Source: Geochorda sp036562495
GTDB lineage: Bacteria > Bacillota > Limnochordia > Limnochordales > Geochordaceae
Direction of reading: 5' to 3'
Assembly: GCA_036562495.1 (NCBI GenBank)
Contig: DATCKA010000130.1
Coordinates: 1 to 64,000 of the forward strand
DNA: 64,000 nucleotides
Shown: positions 1-7,988 of the stretch, in pieces
Layout: every line of letters starts with the position of its first letter
Numbering within the stretch: the stretch's first letter is position 1
Notes under the pieces: generated by a model
Database searches by the model: none
The model's input: only the letters and a program-made list of their open reading frames with translations
What the model was told of the DNA's origin: nothing
Position numbers and translations under genes: made by a program

Positions 1-231
1 GGCGAGGGGCCGCTGCCCACGATGGAGAGCGTGATGGCGCTCCTGCGGAAGGCCAACGAGGGGCTCGTCGAGCTGTGCGCCACGGACCTAGCCCGCCCTG
101 TCATCACATCCTCGGGCCAAACGGCGCCCCTCTCGCGCCAGCTGGTATTTCACCTGTTCCATCGGGGCTACCACGCGGGCAAGATCATGACTCTGCGCGC
201 ACTGCTGGGCAAGCCGAGGCTGCTCGGGTGA
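1..231 (+). CDS. DinB-like protein, C-terminal fragment (cut by window start)
   Basis: The reading frame is open at base 1 and ends with a stop at 229-231, so only the last 76 or so codons are present. The C-terminal stretch HLFHRGYHAGKI followed by LRALLGKP resembles the last helix of DinB/YfiT-type four-helix bundle proteins, where a histidine in an HHxGQ-like motif helps bind a metal. DinB proteins are putative metal-dependent enzymes, often thiol transferases or damage-induced proteins. The fragment keeps one likely metal histidine; the others would lie upstream of the window. An ATG at 22 is internal to the frame and is not a convincing start. Confidence 0.5.
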   Translation, partial: GEGPLPTMESVMALLRKANEGLVELCATDLARPVITSSGQTAPLSRQLVFHLFHRGYHAGKIMTLRALLGKPRLLG

Positions 232-561
232 AGAACTCGCGTCGGCCTACGACGTGGACATCGCGTCGCCCGCCCCCTCATTGCCTGCGTCATTGACAGG
301 TCTTCACAGGCCTGTCGCCGCTGCGTTACGGCGCGCCTACCGGTCTACCAAACCTGCGGGTTCAAGTCCTGCCGCCCCTGCCACTCCTGTCAAGCCTTCC
401 CCGAGAGCCGTCGCTCGCGCACGTACCCTATAGCTCGCCCGTGTACCTGGCTGCACTTCGCCCGCCCGCCACGCGCCCGACCCTGTGAAGTCCTGCATTC
501 GCAGGCCGATGCACCGACATATGCTGGCTGAGCAATTCTCCCGCGAAGGGGCAGGTGGGTC
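232..561. other. 330-bp gap without a gene, holding a tRNA 3'-end remnant
   Basis: No convincing protein gene is visible here on either strand. The gap holds an inverted repeat GACAGG (295-300) / CCTGTC (311-316) without a T-run, and a tRNA 3' fragment at 356-383. The rest shows nothing recognisable. The gap separates the DinB fragment from a secreted protein gene. Confidence 0.5.
356..383 (+). other. tRNA 3'-end remnant (T arm plus acceptor strand plus CCA)
   Basis: Bases 356-360 (GCGGG), 361-367 (TTCAAGT) and 368-372 (CCTGC) form a canonical T arm with one G-U pair. They are followed by a 7-base acceptor strand CGCCCCT (373-379), a discriminator G and CCA (381-383). The matching 5' half, which would start AGGGGCG, is absent from the upstream sequence, and no valid anticodon arm can be drawn. 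This is therefore a remnant rather than a working tRNA. Such 3' ends are typical integrase target sites, so it may mark an old attachment site. Confidence 0.5.
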
Positions 562-1116
562 GTGAGACGTGTCCCGGTGCGTCGGTCGATCGGTGCGGTC
601 GTGTACGGCTGTCTCGTGTCCGCGTTGGTGCTGGTCAGCAGCTTTGCGGCTGCAGCGGCGGAGTTGGCGCTCACAACCGAGATTGTCCGTTCCCCTGACA
701 TTGTCGAGTCTTCCCTCCCAACGCTGACATACGGCGTCAGCCTGCGGGCCTCGGAGCAGCTGGAGCTGATAGTGAGTTACAATCGCGCCGCCTATGCGGC
801 AGGGTCGTACAGCGCGGCGTGGAACGAACCTGCGCTGGGTGTCCGCTGGCGGTTCGGTCAAGGCGCAGTTACCCCGCACGCCTACGCTATGGTCGGATTC
901 CCTTCCATGTCCTGGCAGTATGAGTCCTGGGAGCCTGAGAGGCTCTCCGGCAGGCGGTTCGAGATAGGTGCAGGCGTGGTGGCCGCGCTCACCAACGGCA
1001 CAGAACTCATCGCGTCGGTGGGCTATGGGAGGGTTCGGTGGCACGGCGAGGAGGAGGATGAGACCTTCTCGGCCATCGTGCCCCGCCTGGGAGTCCGCTT
1101 CCCCCTCGGCTTCTAG
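562..1116 (+). CDS. Secreted, probable beta-barrel protein
   Basis: A 184-residue protein starting at GTG 562, preceded by the purine-rich GAAGGGGCAGGTGGG. Residues 1-33 form a signal peptide: an Arg-rich start, a hydrophobic core, then an AAAAA-type cleavage region. The mature part is a run of alternating polar and apolar residues broken by short turns, as in small outer-membrane beta barrels, and the protein ends in LGVRFPLGF with a terminal phenylalanine like the BAM recognition signal. No enzymatic motif is visible. It stands alone, with no operon partner in the same orientation. An outer-membrane protein would be unexpected in a monoderm Bacillota; a secreted beta-sandwich is the alternative. 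Confidence 0.55.
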   Translation: MRRVPVRRSIGAVVYGCLVSALVLVSSFAAAAAELALTTEIVRSPDIVESSLPTLTYGVSLRASEQLELIVSYNRAAYAAGSYSAAWNEPALGVRWRFGQGAVTPHAYAMVGFPSMSWQYESWEPERLSGRRFEIGAGVVAALTNGTELIASVGYGRVRWHGEEEDETFSAIVPRLGVRFPLGF

Positions 1117-1253
1117 CGCTTGTAGCGCAGTCACCGTTGTGACTCAGGGGAGGCGGGGCTCCGTCGCCATGGCCCTCTCCCCCGCCTCCTTGGACCTCCG
1201 TCCTCCTCCGACACCTCTCGCCCGCGACGGGCGCTGCGCCAAGGACTGCCAGT

Positions 1254-1868
1254 CTATGTGGACGGCGTCGTCCCCTGGGGGCTGTCGGACTTCGGCCAGG
1301 CGCTCAACAGCAAGAAGCGGACCCGCAGGGTGCCCGGCCGGGGGGTGCGGTAGGGCTCCAGCAGGCGCTCCAGCTGGCGGCCGACGGCGATCGCCTCTTC
1401 CTGGGTGAGGTATCCCTCCTGGAAGCCGATGCTGACGTTGTGCCCGAGCTGCATGGCGTTGTCGACGAACTCCCGCACCGTCTCTACCAGGGCGCGGGTG
1501 GCGACACGCCGTGCCGAACGAGCCCCAGGCGGAGCGGCCAGCATGCGCGAGGTCTCGAATCGGTCGGCGGTGACGTAATAGAACCGCTCGGTGATGCCCC
1601 TGACCTCCCGCTGCCCCACCTCCTGGAGGAGCCCCGCCTGCACCAGCCGGCGCACGTGGTAGTGGACGCGCCCGTGGGGCTGGGCCAGGCGCTCCGCCAT
1701 CTCCTTCACCGACAGCGGCTCGCCCGCCGCGAAGAGCTGAAGGATGCGCAGCCGCTCGGGGCTGGCGATGGCGCGAAGCTGCGCCGGGTCATCCAGCACC
1801 TTGACCTCCGGCAGGTCGGCGGGCGCACGGGGGCGCTGGGACCTGCGCTCTTCACCGCTCTGACCCAT
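1254..1868 (-). CDS. ArsR-family winged-helix transcriptional regulator
   Basis: A 204-residue regulator. Residues 25-100 carry a winged-helix DNA-binding domain of the ArsR/HTH_20 type: PERLRILQLF, then LSVKEMAERL, then the recognition helix region PHGRVHYHVRRLVQAGL and a wing ending in ERFYYV. The C-terminal half is helical and probably a dimerisation or ligand domain with no known metal site. Its start overlaps the end of the MFS exporter gene by 17 nt, so the two are one transcript and translationally linked. The arrangement suggests an autoregulated exporter, with the palindrome at 3285-3300 as the obvious candidate operator. The ligand is unknown. Confidence 0.8.
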   Translation of the reverse strand: MGQSGEERRSQRPRAPADLPEVKVLDDPAQLRAIASPERLRILQLFAAGEPLSVKEMAERLAQPHGRVHYHVRRLVQAGLLQEVGQREVRGITERFYYVTADRFETSRMLAAPPGARSARRVATRALVETVREFVDNAMQLGHNVSIGFQEGYLTQEEAIAVGRQLERLLEPYRTPRPGTLRVRFLLLSAWPKSDSPQGTTPST

Positions 1869-3207
1869 CGCTCTCTCTCGCCAGGGCTGGTATTTCCACC
1901 GGAGCCTCCCGCACCTCCTGCGGCCCCGACGGCTGCGCCGCGGCCGCCCGTACGGCGGGGCTCCAGAGGATGATGGCCGACACGAGCATGACGAAAGCCC
2001 CCATCGCTCCGAAGAGCACCGGGATGGAGACGAGCTCCGCCAGCGCTCCGGCCAGCGCCGTCGACAGGGGCATGATCCCCAGCGCGACCGTACCCCGCAG
2101 GCCGGCCATCCGCCCCTGCTTGTCGGCAGGGGTGAGGCGCTGGAAGAGGGACCCCACCCCGGCCTGGGCGGGCGCCAGCGCCAGGCCCATGGCGAGCAAC
2201 AGGCCGGCGACGTGCCAGACCCTGCCCGCCGTCACCAACAGCGCCAGAGCCGCCCCGATGCCCAGCAGACCTGCACGCATGAGCGCGAGCTCCCCCAGCC
2301 CTCGGGCCGCCGACCCCACCAGGAGCGAACCGACCAGAGCCCCTATGCTGAGGCTCGCGAACACCGGCCCGAGTCCCTCGGGGCCTACCTCCAGCACGCC
2401 ACCCACGAACGCCGGAAGGAGTGCTCCGACCGGTCCGAGGGCGAAGTTGACCAGCATCATCAGTACCATGAGCTGCATCAACGCCTTGCGAGCCCCGAGG
2501 AAGCTGAGGCCCTCGCGCAGGTCCGCGAAGAACTCGCCCACGCGAAGCGGCTCGCGTCGTGGCGGCAGCTCCGGGATGCGGGAGAGCGCCACGCTGCCCA
2601 GCGAGAACCAGAAGGTCGCCGAGTCGAGCAGGATCGCCGCGGTGATGCCCAGGCGAGCCACCACCACGCCCGCCCCCGCGTACCCGAAGAGCTGCGCCAG
2701 GCTGTCGCCCATCCCTGCGAGCGACTGAGCCACGATCAGGTTGCCCGGCCCCACCATGGCCGGGATCACGGCTCGCCGGGCCGTCTCGGCGAACACCTCT
2801 AGCGTCGACGCCGCCAGGACCCACACGAACAGCATCCAGACGTCGAGGTGCCCCGTCGCCCATGCCGCCGCGACGGCCAGGGTGAGCAGGGCTCGCCCCG
2901 CGTCGCCGGCCATCATGACCCGCTTGCGGGGCCAGCGGTCCACCAGTACCCCTGCGAAGGGGCCCAGCAGGATGCTCGGCAGCATTCCCGCCGCACTCAG
3001 GGCTCCCATCAGCAGGGTCGAGCCCGTGACGGAGTAGACGAGCCACAGGATGGCCAGGCCGTCGACCGCGTCTCCGAAGCGGGAGATCACATATCCCGTC
3101 CAGAGGCGTGCGAAATGAGGGCGGGCGCGCAGCAGCTCCAGGTTGCCCAGGGGCCTCTCGGACACCGCTGACACGGCCAGGCAGACCTCCTCTCGGGTCG
3201 GGTCCAT
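1852..3207 (-). CDS. MFS efflux transporter (MFS_3 / enterobactin-exporter type)
   Basis: Twelve hydrophobic segments in about 451 residues and the early motif FARLWTGYVISRFGD followed by GPFAGVLVDRWPRKRVM (MFS loop 2-3 signature) identify a major facilitator exporter of the MFS_3 group, whose known members expel drugs or siderophores. ATG 3207 is chosen as start because the family N-terminus begins shortly before LLRARPHFARLW; longer frames run into the divergent control region. It is the first gene of a two-gene unit with the ArsR regulator. The substrate cannot be told from sequence. Confidence 0.85.
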   Translation of the reverse strand: MDPTREEVCLAVSAVSERPLGNLELLRARPHFARLWTGYVISRFGDAVDGLAILWLVYSVTGSTLLMGALSAAGMLPSILLGPFAGVLVDRWPRKRVMMAGDAGRALLTLAVAAAWATGHLDVWMLFVWVLAASTLEVFAETARRAVIPAMVGPGNLIVAQSLAGMGDSLAQLFGYAGAGVVVARLGITAAILLDSATFWFSLGSVALSRIPELPPRREPLRVGEFFADLREGLSFLGARKALMQLMVLMMLVNFALGPVGALLPAFVGGVLEVGPEGLGPVFASLSIGALVGSLLVGSAARGLGELALMRAGLLGIGAALALLVTAGRVWHVAGLLLAMGLALAPAQAGVGSLFQRLTPADKQGRMAGLRGTVALGIMPLSTALAGALAELVSIPVLFGAMGAFVMLVSAIILWSPAVRAAAAQPSGPQEVREAPVEIPALARESDGSER

Positions 3208-3284
3208 CGGGCCAGGCGGTGCCGGGAAGCCCCGGACACGCCGCCGGCCGGGCCGTGGGGAGACCGTCCCACGGATCTCGTACG

Positions 3285-3300
3285 TCCAACAAAAGTTGGA
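3285..3300. promoter_or_regulatory. Palindromic operator candidate between divergent genes
   Basis: TCCAACAAAAGTTGGA is a perfect 6-4-6 inverted repeat in the 202-bp divergent region between the MFS exporter (start 3207, minus) and the DUF402 gene (start 3410, plus). Its form suits a dimeric winged-helix repressor such as the ArsR-type protein encoded behind the exporter. Binding by that protein is inferred. Confidence 0.5.
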
Positions 3301-3409
3301 TGATTGCATGCTACCCGACTCGCCCTGCAGCGTCAAGAGCCTGTGGGCCAAGCTGGAAGGAACGCGCCCGCCGGCCGGCCAACTCTCCTGGCTCGCGCGG
3401 GAGCGGAGC

Positions 3410-3952
3410 ATGTACACGCCAGGTCAAGTCGTGCGGGTCGAGTTCTACAAGTATCCCGAGCGCCGGCGCCACTACTGGTGGGAGGCCCGGGTCGTGGAGG
3501 TCCGCCGCGACGGGGCCGCGCCCGACGGGTTGTCAGCGGTGCTGCTGCACATGCCCGTCGGCTTCTCGTTTCACCACGAGAGCAAGGGGCTGACCCTGCG
3601 GATGGACCATCAGGCCTACGTGGCCTTCTTCGCCGGGCGCTGGTACTCGGGCGGCCCCGACCTCGACGCCTCCGGTCGGGTCCTGGAGTACTACTGGAAC
3701 GTGCAGACCCCGCCCACCTTCGAGCCCGACCGCATCTGGCAGTACGACCTGGAGCTCGACGTGCGGGCCCGGGCCGACCATGTCACGCAAGTGCGGGACG
3801 TGGACGAGTTCGAGGCGCGCCGTCACCTCTACCCCGCCGATTGGGTCGAGGCCGCGTGGCGGGCGGTCGAGGAGATCCGCACCCACATGCGGGAGGCGCG
3901 CTGGCCCGTCCTTCCCCCTTCGACCCCGGGCCCGTGGATGGCGCGCCCCTAG
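3410..3952 (+). CDS. DUF402 domain protein
   Basis: A 180-residue protein beginning MYTPGQVVRVEFYKYP, typical of DUF402 proteins, which include nucleoside tri-/diphosphatases (Sav2152/NtdP) and FomD-like phosphohydrolases. Visible family features are the paired Trp/Tyr region YWWEARVVEV, a GRWYSGGPDLDASGRVLEYYWN block and a late WQYDLELDVRA strand carrying acidic residues of the kind that bind Mg2+. ATG 3410 is preferred over an upstream ATG at 3308 because GGGAGCGGAGC lies just before it and the conserved fold starts there. The gene converges on the next one with a 4-nt overlap. The exact substrate is unknown. Confidence 0.75.
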   Translation: MYTPGQVVRVEFYKYPERRRHYWWEARVVEVRRDGAAPDGLSAVLLHMPVGFSFHHESKGLTLRMDHQAYVAFFAGRWYSGGPDLDASGRVLEYYWNVQTPPTFEPDRIWQYDLELDVRARADHVTQVRDVDEFEARRHLYPADWVEAAWRAVEEIRTHMREARWPVLPPSTPGPWMARP

Positions 3953-4833
3953 GCCACCCGTGCCGGCCAGAGCCCCAGCTCGTCCAGCCAGGCCTCGACG
4001 TCGGCGAAGACCCGTCGCCGATCCGGCTCGTTGAAGAGCTCGTGGTAGCCCTCCGGGTAGCGCCGCAACGCCTTGTGCGGGTGGGGGACCGCCTCGAAGA
4101 CGGCCCGGGTGGCGGCGGGATCCACGATCCGATCCGCGTCGCCCTGCAGGAAGAGCACCGGGACCTTCATCTCCTTCGCCAGCCGCGTCCGGACCCGATG
4201 CGCCGCGCGACTGCACTCCACGAACCACCGGGCCGTCACGGTCGTACCCACCAGCGGGTCGTCCCGGTAGGCCTGGCCCACCCGGGGATCCCGGCTGAGA
4301 TGCTCGGGCGGGATGCCGGCGGGTCGACGCAGGCGGGGCGTCAGCCAGGCGCCCACCGGGGCGAGGAGACGGTCCAGGGGACGGATCCGCATGCGCAGGT
4401 CAAACCAAGGCGCGGAGACCACTAGCGCCCTCACCCGCTCGGGCCGCCAGGCCGCGTACGAGAAGGCGACGAGCCCGCCCATGCTGTGGCCGATGAGCAG
4501 GACACCCTGTCCCCCGCCCGGGCCGTCAGCCCCTCCCGATCCGCCCGCACGGCTCGCCACGAACCGGTCCAGGTCCTCCAGGTACTGCTCGAAGCGATCG
4601 ACGTGGCCCCGGAGCCCTTCCGAGCGCCCGTGGCCCCGCTGGTCCAGGGCGCTCACCTCGAAGCCGAGCCCCACCAGCCAGGCGGCGACGTGCTCGTAGC
4701 GTCCGCTGTGCTCGTTGGCCCCGTGCACGAGCACCGCCTGCCCCCGAACCGGAGCGTCCGGGGACCAGGCCCGCCAGAAGAGGCGGCACCCATCGGAGAC
4801 CGTCAGATAGCCGCTTGCTTCCCTGGGCAGCAC
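3949..4833 (-). CDS. Alpha/beta hydrolase, monoacylglycerol-lipase type
   Basis: A 294-residue cytoplasmic hydrolase of the Hydrolase_4 / monoglyceride lipase group. It carries the oxyanion region VHGANEHSGRYEH, the strand motif ALDQRGHGRSEG and the nucleophile elbow GHSMGG. The acid is probably the Asp in LQGDADRIVDP and the base the His in YPEGYHELFNE. This full triad and order match lysophospholipase/monoacylglycerol lipases that release fatty acids from glycerides. There is no signal peptide. It overlaps the convergent DUF402 gene by 4 nt and stands 84 nt after the amidase gene on the same strand; no tight operon is evident. Confidence 0.85.
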   Translation of the reverse strand: MLPREASGYLTVSDGCRLFWRAWSPDAPVRGQAVLVHGANEHSGRYEHVAAWLVGLGFEVSALDQRGHGRSEGLRGHVDRFEQYLEDLDRFVASRAGGSGGADGPGGGQGVLLIGHSMGGLVAFSYAAWRPERVRALVVSAPWFDLRMRIRPLDRLLAPVGAWLTPRLRRPAGIPPEHLSRDPRVGQAYRDDPLVGTTVTARWFVECSRAAHRVRTRLAKEMKVPVLFLQGDADRIVDPAATRAVFEAVPHPHKALRRYPEGYHELFNEPDRRRVFADVEAWLDELGLWPARVA

Positions 4834-4917
4834 CGGCCTCTCCCCCTCTCCGCCTGCCCTCCCCCCTGCCTGGGGCCGCCGACCGCCCTCCCGCTCCTCG
4901 CCGCTCTCGCCGGCCGC

Positions 4918-5751
4918 TCACCGGCGCTGCCACGAGGCGAAGTAACGGGCCAGCCCGTCGACGATGGCCTCGGCTGCCGCCTGGCGGTAGCTAGGCGAGC
5001 TGAGGGACTGGGCTTCCGCCGGGTGCGTGACGAAGCCCAGCTCCACCAGCACGGCCGGCACGGGCGCCGCCCGCAACACGTAGAAGTCCGCCGAGCGTAC
5101 CCCGCGATCGACGCTGCCCAGTCGCGCCACCAGCTCCTGATGGATGGCGCGGGCCAGGCTGGCGGCTTCGGGATGGTAGTGGTAGGTGGTGATGCCGCGG
5201 GCGCTCTTGTCGGGGCTGGCATCGGCATGGATGCTGACCAGCACTTCGGCTCCGCTCGCCCTCACCTGGCGCACCCGCTCGCTGAGACTCGACTGGCCCG
5301 TGCCGCCCGGCGCCTCGTCGTCCCGTCGGGTCAGCACCACCTGGGCGCCGGCACGCTCCAACAGCGCAGCGGCCCGCAACGCGGTGTCCAGCGCGATGGC
5401 CTTCTCGGGCATGGCTGCCCGGCCCACCGCTCCGGCATCCGCGCCGCCGTGGCCCGGGTCCAGCGCGATGCGCCTGCCGGCCAGGCTCCAGCCATACCCT
5501 CCCGGCTGGCGTGGCAAGAGCTCCACCGATGGAAGCCGACGGGGCGGCGTCCGCCCGGCGCCCTCGGTCGGTCCCAGCACCAACCGGGCGCCCAACGCCA
5601 GGACGACCACCAGCAGCATCAGCCCGACCCAGGCCGGGGTGTAGAGCGCGTCGTTGGGTCTTGTCCGCGGTCTTCGCACGACGGAGGAGCCGATTCGCCA
5701 CACCGGGCGGCGCTGCCTGCCGGTGGTCACAGGAGGACCCCGCCAGGCCAC
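4918..5751 (-). CDS. N-acetylmuramoyl-L-alanine amidase (Amidase_3)
   Basis: Cleaves the amide bond between muramic acid and the stem peptide of peptidoglycan. A transmembrane anchor lies near residues 41-58 (VGLMLLVVVLALGARLVL), followed by a proline-rich linker and an Amidase_3 domain from about residue 90. The zinc ligands are in DPGHGGADAG, EKAIALD and SIHADASP, and the catalytic Glu is in VELGF. The domain is complete. Such proteins serve in cell separation, germination or spore engulfment. The start is uncertain: GTG 5751 gives a basic leader before the anchor, and an inner GTG would shorten it by seven residues. It follows the oxidase operon by 31 nt but has no functional link to it. 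Confidence 0.88.
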   Translation of the reverse strand: MAWRGPPVTTGRQRRPVWRIGSSVVRRPRTRPNDALYTPAWVGLMLLVVVLALGARLVLGPTEGAGRTPPRRLPSVELLPRQPGGYGWSLAGRRIALDPGHGGADAGAVGRAAMPEKAIALDTALRAAALLERAGAQVVLTRRDDEAPGGTGQSSLSERVRQVRASGAEVLVSIHADASPDKSARGITTYHYHPEAASLARAIHQELVARLGSVDRGVRSADFYVLRAAPVPAVLVELGFVTHPAEAQSLSSPSYRQAAAEAIVDGLARYFASWQRR

Positions 5752-5782
5752 CTCGGCCGGACCCGGCCTCCCTTGCCCTGGC

Positions 5783-6223
5783 CTACGGCGCCGCCCCGTG
5801 CGACGGGAAGAGGATGTAGAGCATGACGTAGATGACGGCCGCCCCGCTGACGGAGACGTACATCCAGACCGGCCAGGTCCAGCGGGCGACGCGCCGGTGC
5901 AGCGCGAAGCGGCCCTTGAGGCCGTGATAGAGGGTGACCAGAGCCATCGGCAACGCGACGGCGGCCAGCGCCGAGTGGGTGATCAGAAAGAAGAAGTAGA
6001 CGGGCCGGGCCCAACCGGGCCCGGCGAACGCCACGCTGCCGACCCTGGCGTGGTAGATCAGGTAGCTGACCAGGAAGGCGGTGGAGGCGACGAAGGCCCC
6101 CAGCATCCAGGCTCGATGACGCCCCACCTGGCGGCGCCGGATGCTGACGTAGCCGGCCGCCAGGCAGACGGCCGACGCCAGGTTGAAGAGTGCGTTGAGC
6201 GTGGGGTGCAGCGGGACGTCCAT
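5783..6223 (-). CDS. DUF420 membrane protein (YozB/CtaM-like)
   Basis: A 146-residue protein with four hydrophobic helices and conserved histidines at the membrane faces (HPTLNALFN, IYHARVGS, ITHSALAA, LHRRVARWTWPVWMYVSVSG), as in DUF420. The Staphylococcus member CtaM is needed for cytochrome aa3 oxidase activity, so an assembly role is likely. Its place as last gene of the cytochrome c oxidase operon, 27 nt after subunit IV, supports that. The ATG at 6223 starts just before the first helix. Confidence 0.8.
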   Translation of the reverse strand: MDVPLHPTLNALFNLASAVCLAAGYVSIRRRQVGRHRAWMLGAFVASTAFLVSYLIYHARVGSVAFAGPGWARPVYFFFLITHSALAAVALPMALVTLYHGLKGRFALHRRVARWTWPVWMYVSVSGAAVIYVMLYILFPSHGAAP

Positions 6224-6250
6224 CGCCGTCTCGGTCTACCCCGGCCCTCC

Positions 6251-6589
6251 TCAGCCCAGTCGCCCCAGCGCGTCGGGGGCGACTCCCGCGAGCAGGATCA
6301 GCACGAAGATGAGCGGGCTCAACACCGCGTAGACGAAGTGCAGCCGCTCGAAGCGCAGGTGCATGAAGTAGGCCATGATGAGGGCGCCCTTCATCACGGA
6401 GAGCAGCACCAGCACCCCGATCGTCAGGGGCCGGGACAGCCCCGTGCTGGCGGCTCCCACCTCCAGCAGGGTGATGACGAGCAGCCACAGCCACGTGCGC
6501 CAGTAGATGCGGTAGCCGCCCTCCGCGTGCGCGTGGGCGTCGGGCTCTTGTGCCATCGCGGGCCGTTCGGTGGAGTGGGTGGCGTTCAC
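6251..6589 (-). CDS. ctaF: Cytochrome c oxidase subunit IV
   Basis: A 112-residue protein with a His-rich N-terminus (HAHAEGGYRIYWRTWLWLL) and three transmembrane helices, including the KGALIMAYFMHLRFE block typical of prokaryotic COX4 (pro), a small non-catalytic subunit of aa3 oxidases. The start is GTG 6589, preceded by GGGAAGGAG at a good distance; an inner ATG at 6556 is the alternative. It lies 43 nt after a subunit III gene and before the DUF420 gene. Confidence 0.85.
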   Translation of the reverse strand: MNATHSTERPAMAQEPDAHAHAEGGYRIYWRTWLWLLVITLLEVGAASTGLSRPLTIGVLVLLSVMKGALIMAYFMHLRFERLHFVYAVLSPLIFVLILLAGVAPDALGRLG

Positions 6590-6632
6590 CGACCGTGCTC
6601 CTTCCCCTCGACCGGACCCCGTGGGGTCCCTC

Positions 6633-7250
6633 TCATATGAGGTACATCATCGTGAAGACGAAGACCCAGACCAGGTCCACGAAGTGCCAGTACAGCCCCG
6701 CCACCTCTACGCCGTCGGCGGTGTACCGGCGGCGCAGGGAGCGCCACAACACGGTGCTGAGGTAGATGACGCCGGCGGTCACGTGCAGCCCATGGAAGCC
6801 CGTGATGACGAAGAACGTCGCGCTGAACAGGGGCACCCCCCACGGGTTGCTCGACAGCCGTGCCCCTTCGTGGATGAAGTGGCTCCACTCGTAAGCCTGA
6901 AGCCCGAGGAAGATCAGCCCGCCCAGGACGGTCAGGGCCAGCAAGCGCACCGCCTCGTGCCAGGCCTCGCGGCGAGCCGCGGTGACCGCCATGGCCATGG
7001 TGGCGCTGGAGCAGATGAGCACGAAGGTCATGAAGCCGACCAGCCCCACGTTGAAGACCTCGTCGGGTCGGGGCCAGGCCGGGTTGCTCATGCGCAGGTA
7101 GCCGTAGCCCACCAGCAGGCTCCCGAAGGTCAGGGTGTCGGAGAGCAGGAAGAGCCACATCATCAACTTGGACCAGGTGACCCGAAACGGCGAGACCCCT
7201 CCGCCCCATTCGGAGCGCTCGGTCGTCGCCGAGACCGGCGTCGCTTGCAC
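6633..7250 (-). CDS. ctaE: Cytochrome c oxidase subunit III (copy 2)
   Basis: About 205 residues with five transmembrane helices. The order KLMMWLFLLSDTLTFGSL, then QAYEWSHFI, then FFVITGFHGLHVTAGV and finally YWHFVDLVWVFVF is the subunit III pattern, including the conserved Glu/His and the WHFVDLVW signature. GTG 7250 is chosen because GAGGGAGGGAGACGAC precedes it and the upstream gene stops at 7265; longer frames would run through that gene. Subunit III stabilises the catalytic core and guides O2 and proton movement. It sits directly behind a second, divergent subunit III gene. Confidence 0.9.
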   Translation of the reverse strand: MQATPVSATTERSEWGGGVSPFRVTWSKLMMWLFLLSDTLTFGSLLVGYGYLRMSNPAWPRPDEVFNVGLVGFMTFVLICSSATMAMAVTAARREAWHEAVRLLALTVLGGLIFLGLQAYEWSHFIHEGARLSSNPWGVPLFSATFFVITGFHGLHVTAGVIYLSTVLWRSLRRRYTADGVEVAGLYWHFVDLVWVFVFTMMYLI

Positions 7251-7264
7251 GTCGTCTCCCTCCC

Positions 7265-7960
7265 TCAGGCCCCGAAGAGCAAGAACCACAGATACAGCCA
7301 CAGCACGCCCATGAAGTGCCAGAAGATGGCCCCCGACTCCACGGTGGGCTGCACCGGGCCGTAGCTCAGCACGCGCCGGCTGCGAGCCCACCCGATACCG
7401 AGCCAGACCAGCCCCGCCAGCACGTGCAGGGCGTGCATCCCGGACAGCAGGTAGAAGAACGAGGCGTGCGGGCCGCTGGCCGGCAACAGCCCCTGCTGCG
7501 CCATCTGCCACCAGGCGACCACCTGCCCGACCACGAAGAGCAGGCCCGCCGCCCAGGCACCGGCCAGGTAGCGGGTCAGGCGGGCGACTCGCCCGTGCAG
7601 CCCCGCCCGGCGGGCCAGCTCCAGCCAGAGGCTGCTGGCCGCCAGCACGGCCGTGTTGAGGTAGAGGATGGGCGGCATGGGGCCCTGCACCCAGCCGGGC
7701 CCGGTGCGGCGCACCAGGTAGGTGCTGGAGAAGCCCACGAAGAGCATGGTGACCGCCGCCACCAGTACCCAGGCGCCGACCCGGGCCGTGCGGGTCGCCT
7801 CTCGATAGGCGCCCCCCTCCGCTCCGGGGCCCCCTCCCCCTTGCTCACGGTCGATCGGTGGCACCGAGCCGTCGCGGCCGTTCAGCGCCTCCCATCCGGC
7901 CTCGCCGGAGCTGTCGCGCCGTTCGTGCACGTCCGTCCTCGGGTGCGTCAGCGTCGGCAT
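7265..7960 (-). CDS. Cytochrome c oxidase subunit III-like protein (copy 1)
   Basis: About 231 residues: a polar, probably disordered N-terminus of some 55 residues, then five transmembrane helices. The helix text GFSSTYLVRR, LNTAVLAASSLWLELARR, FFYLLSGMHALHVLAGLVW and FWHFMGVLWLYLWFLLF follows the subunit III fold but differs strongly from its neighbour copy. ATG 7960 has GGGGAG six bases upstream and is preferred to the ATG at 7966. Tandem divergent subunit III genes occur in some bacterial caa3/aa3 operons; here the two may pair in place of one long seven-helix subunit III. Confidence 0.82.
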   Translation of the reverse strand: MPTLTHPRTDVHERRDSSGEAGWEALNGRDGSVPPIDREQGGGGPGAEGGAYREATRTARVGAWVLVAAVTMLFVGFSSTYLVRRTGPGWVQGPMPPILYLNTAVLAASSLWLELARRAGLHGRVARLTRYLAGAWAAGLLFVVGQVVAWWQMAQQGLLPASGPHASFFYLLSGMHALHVLAGLVWLGIGWARSRRVLSYGPVQPTVESGAIFWHFMGVLWLYLWFLLFGA

Positions 7961-7988
7961 GCCCATCTCCCCATCGTGCCCCCGGCCG

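Noticed and set aside
3308..3409. Longer N-terminus for the DUF402 protein from ATG 3308
   Set aside because: The extra residues are not DUF402-like and lack a ribosome site, whereas ATG 3410 has GGGAGCGGAGC and starts at the conserved fold.
3208..3417. Longer N-terminus for the MFS exporter
   Set aside because: It would run through the divergent control region and translate the palindrome; ATG 3207 begins just before the conserved first helix.
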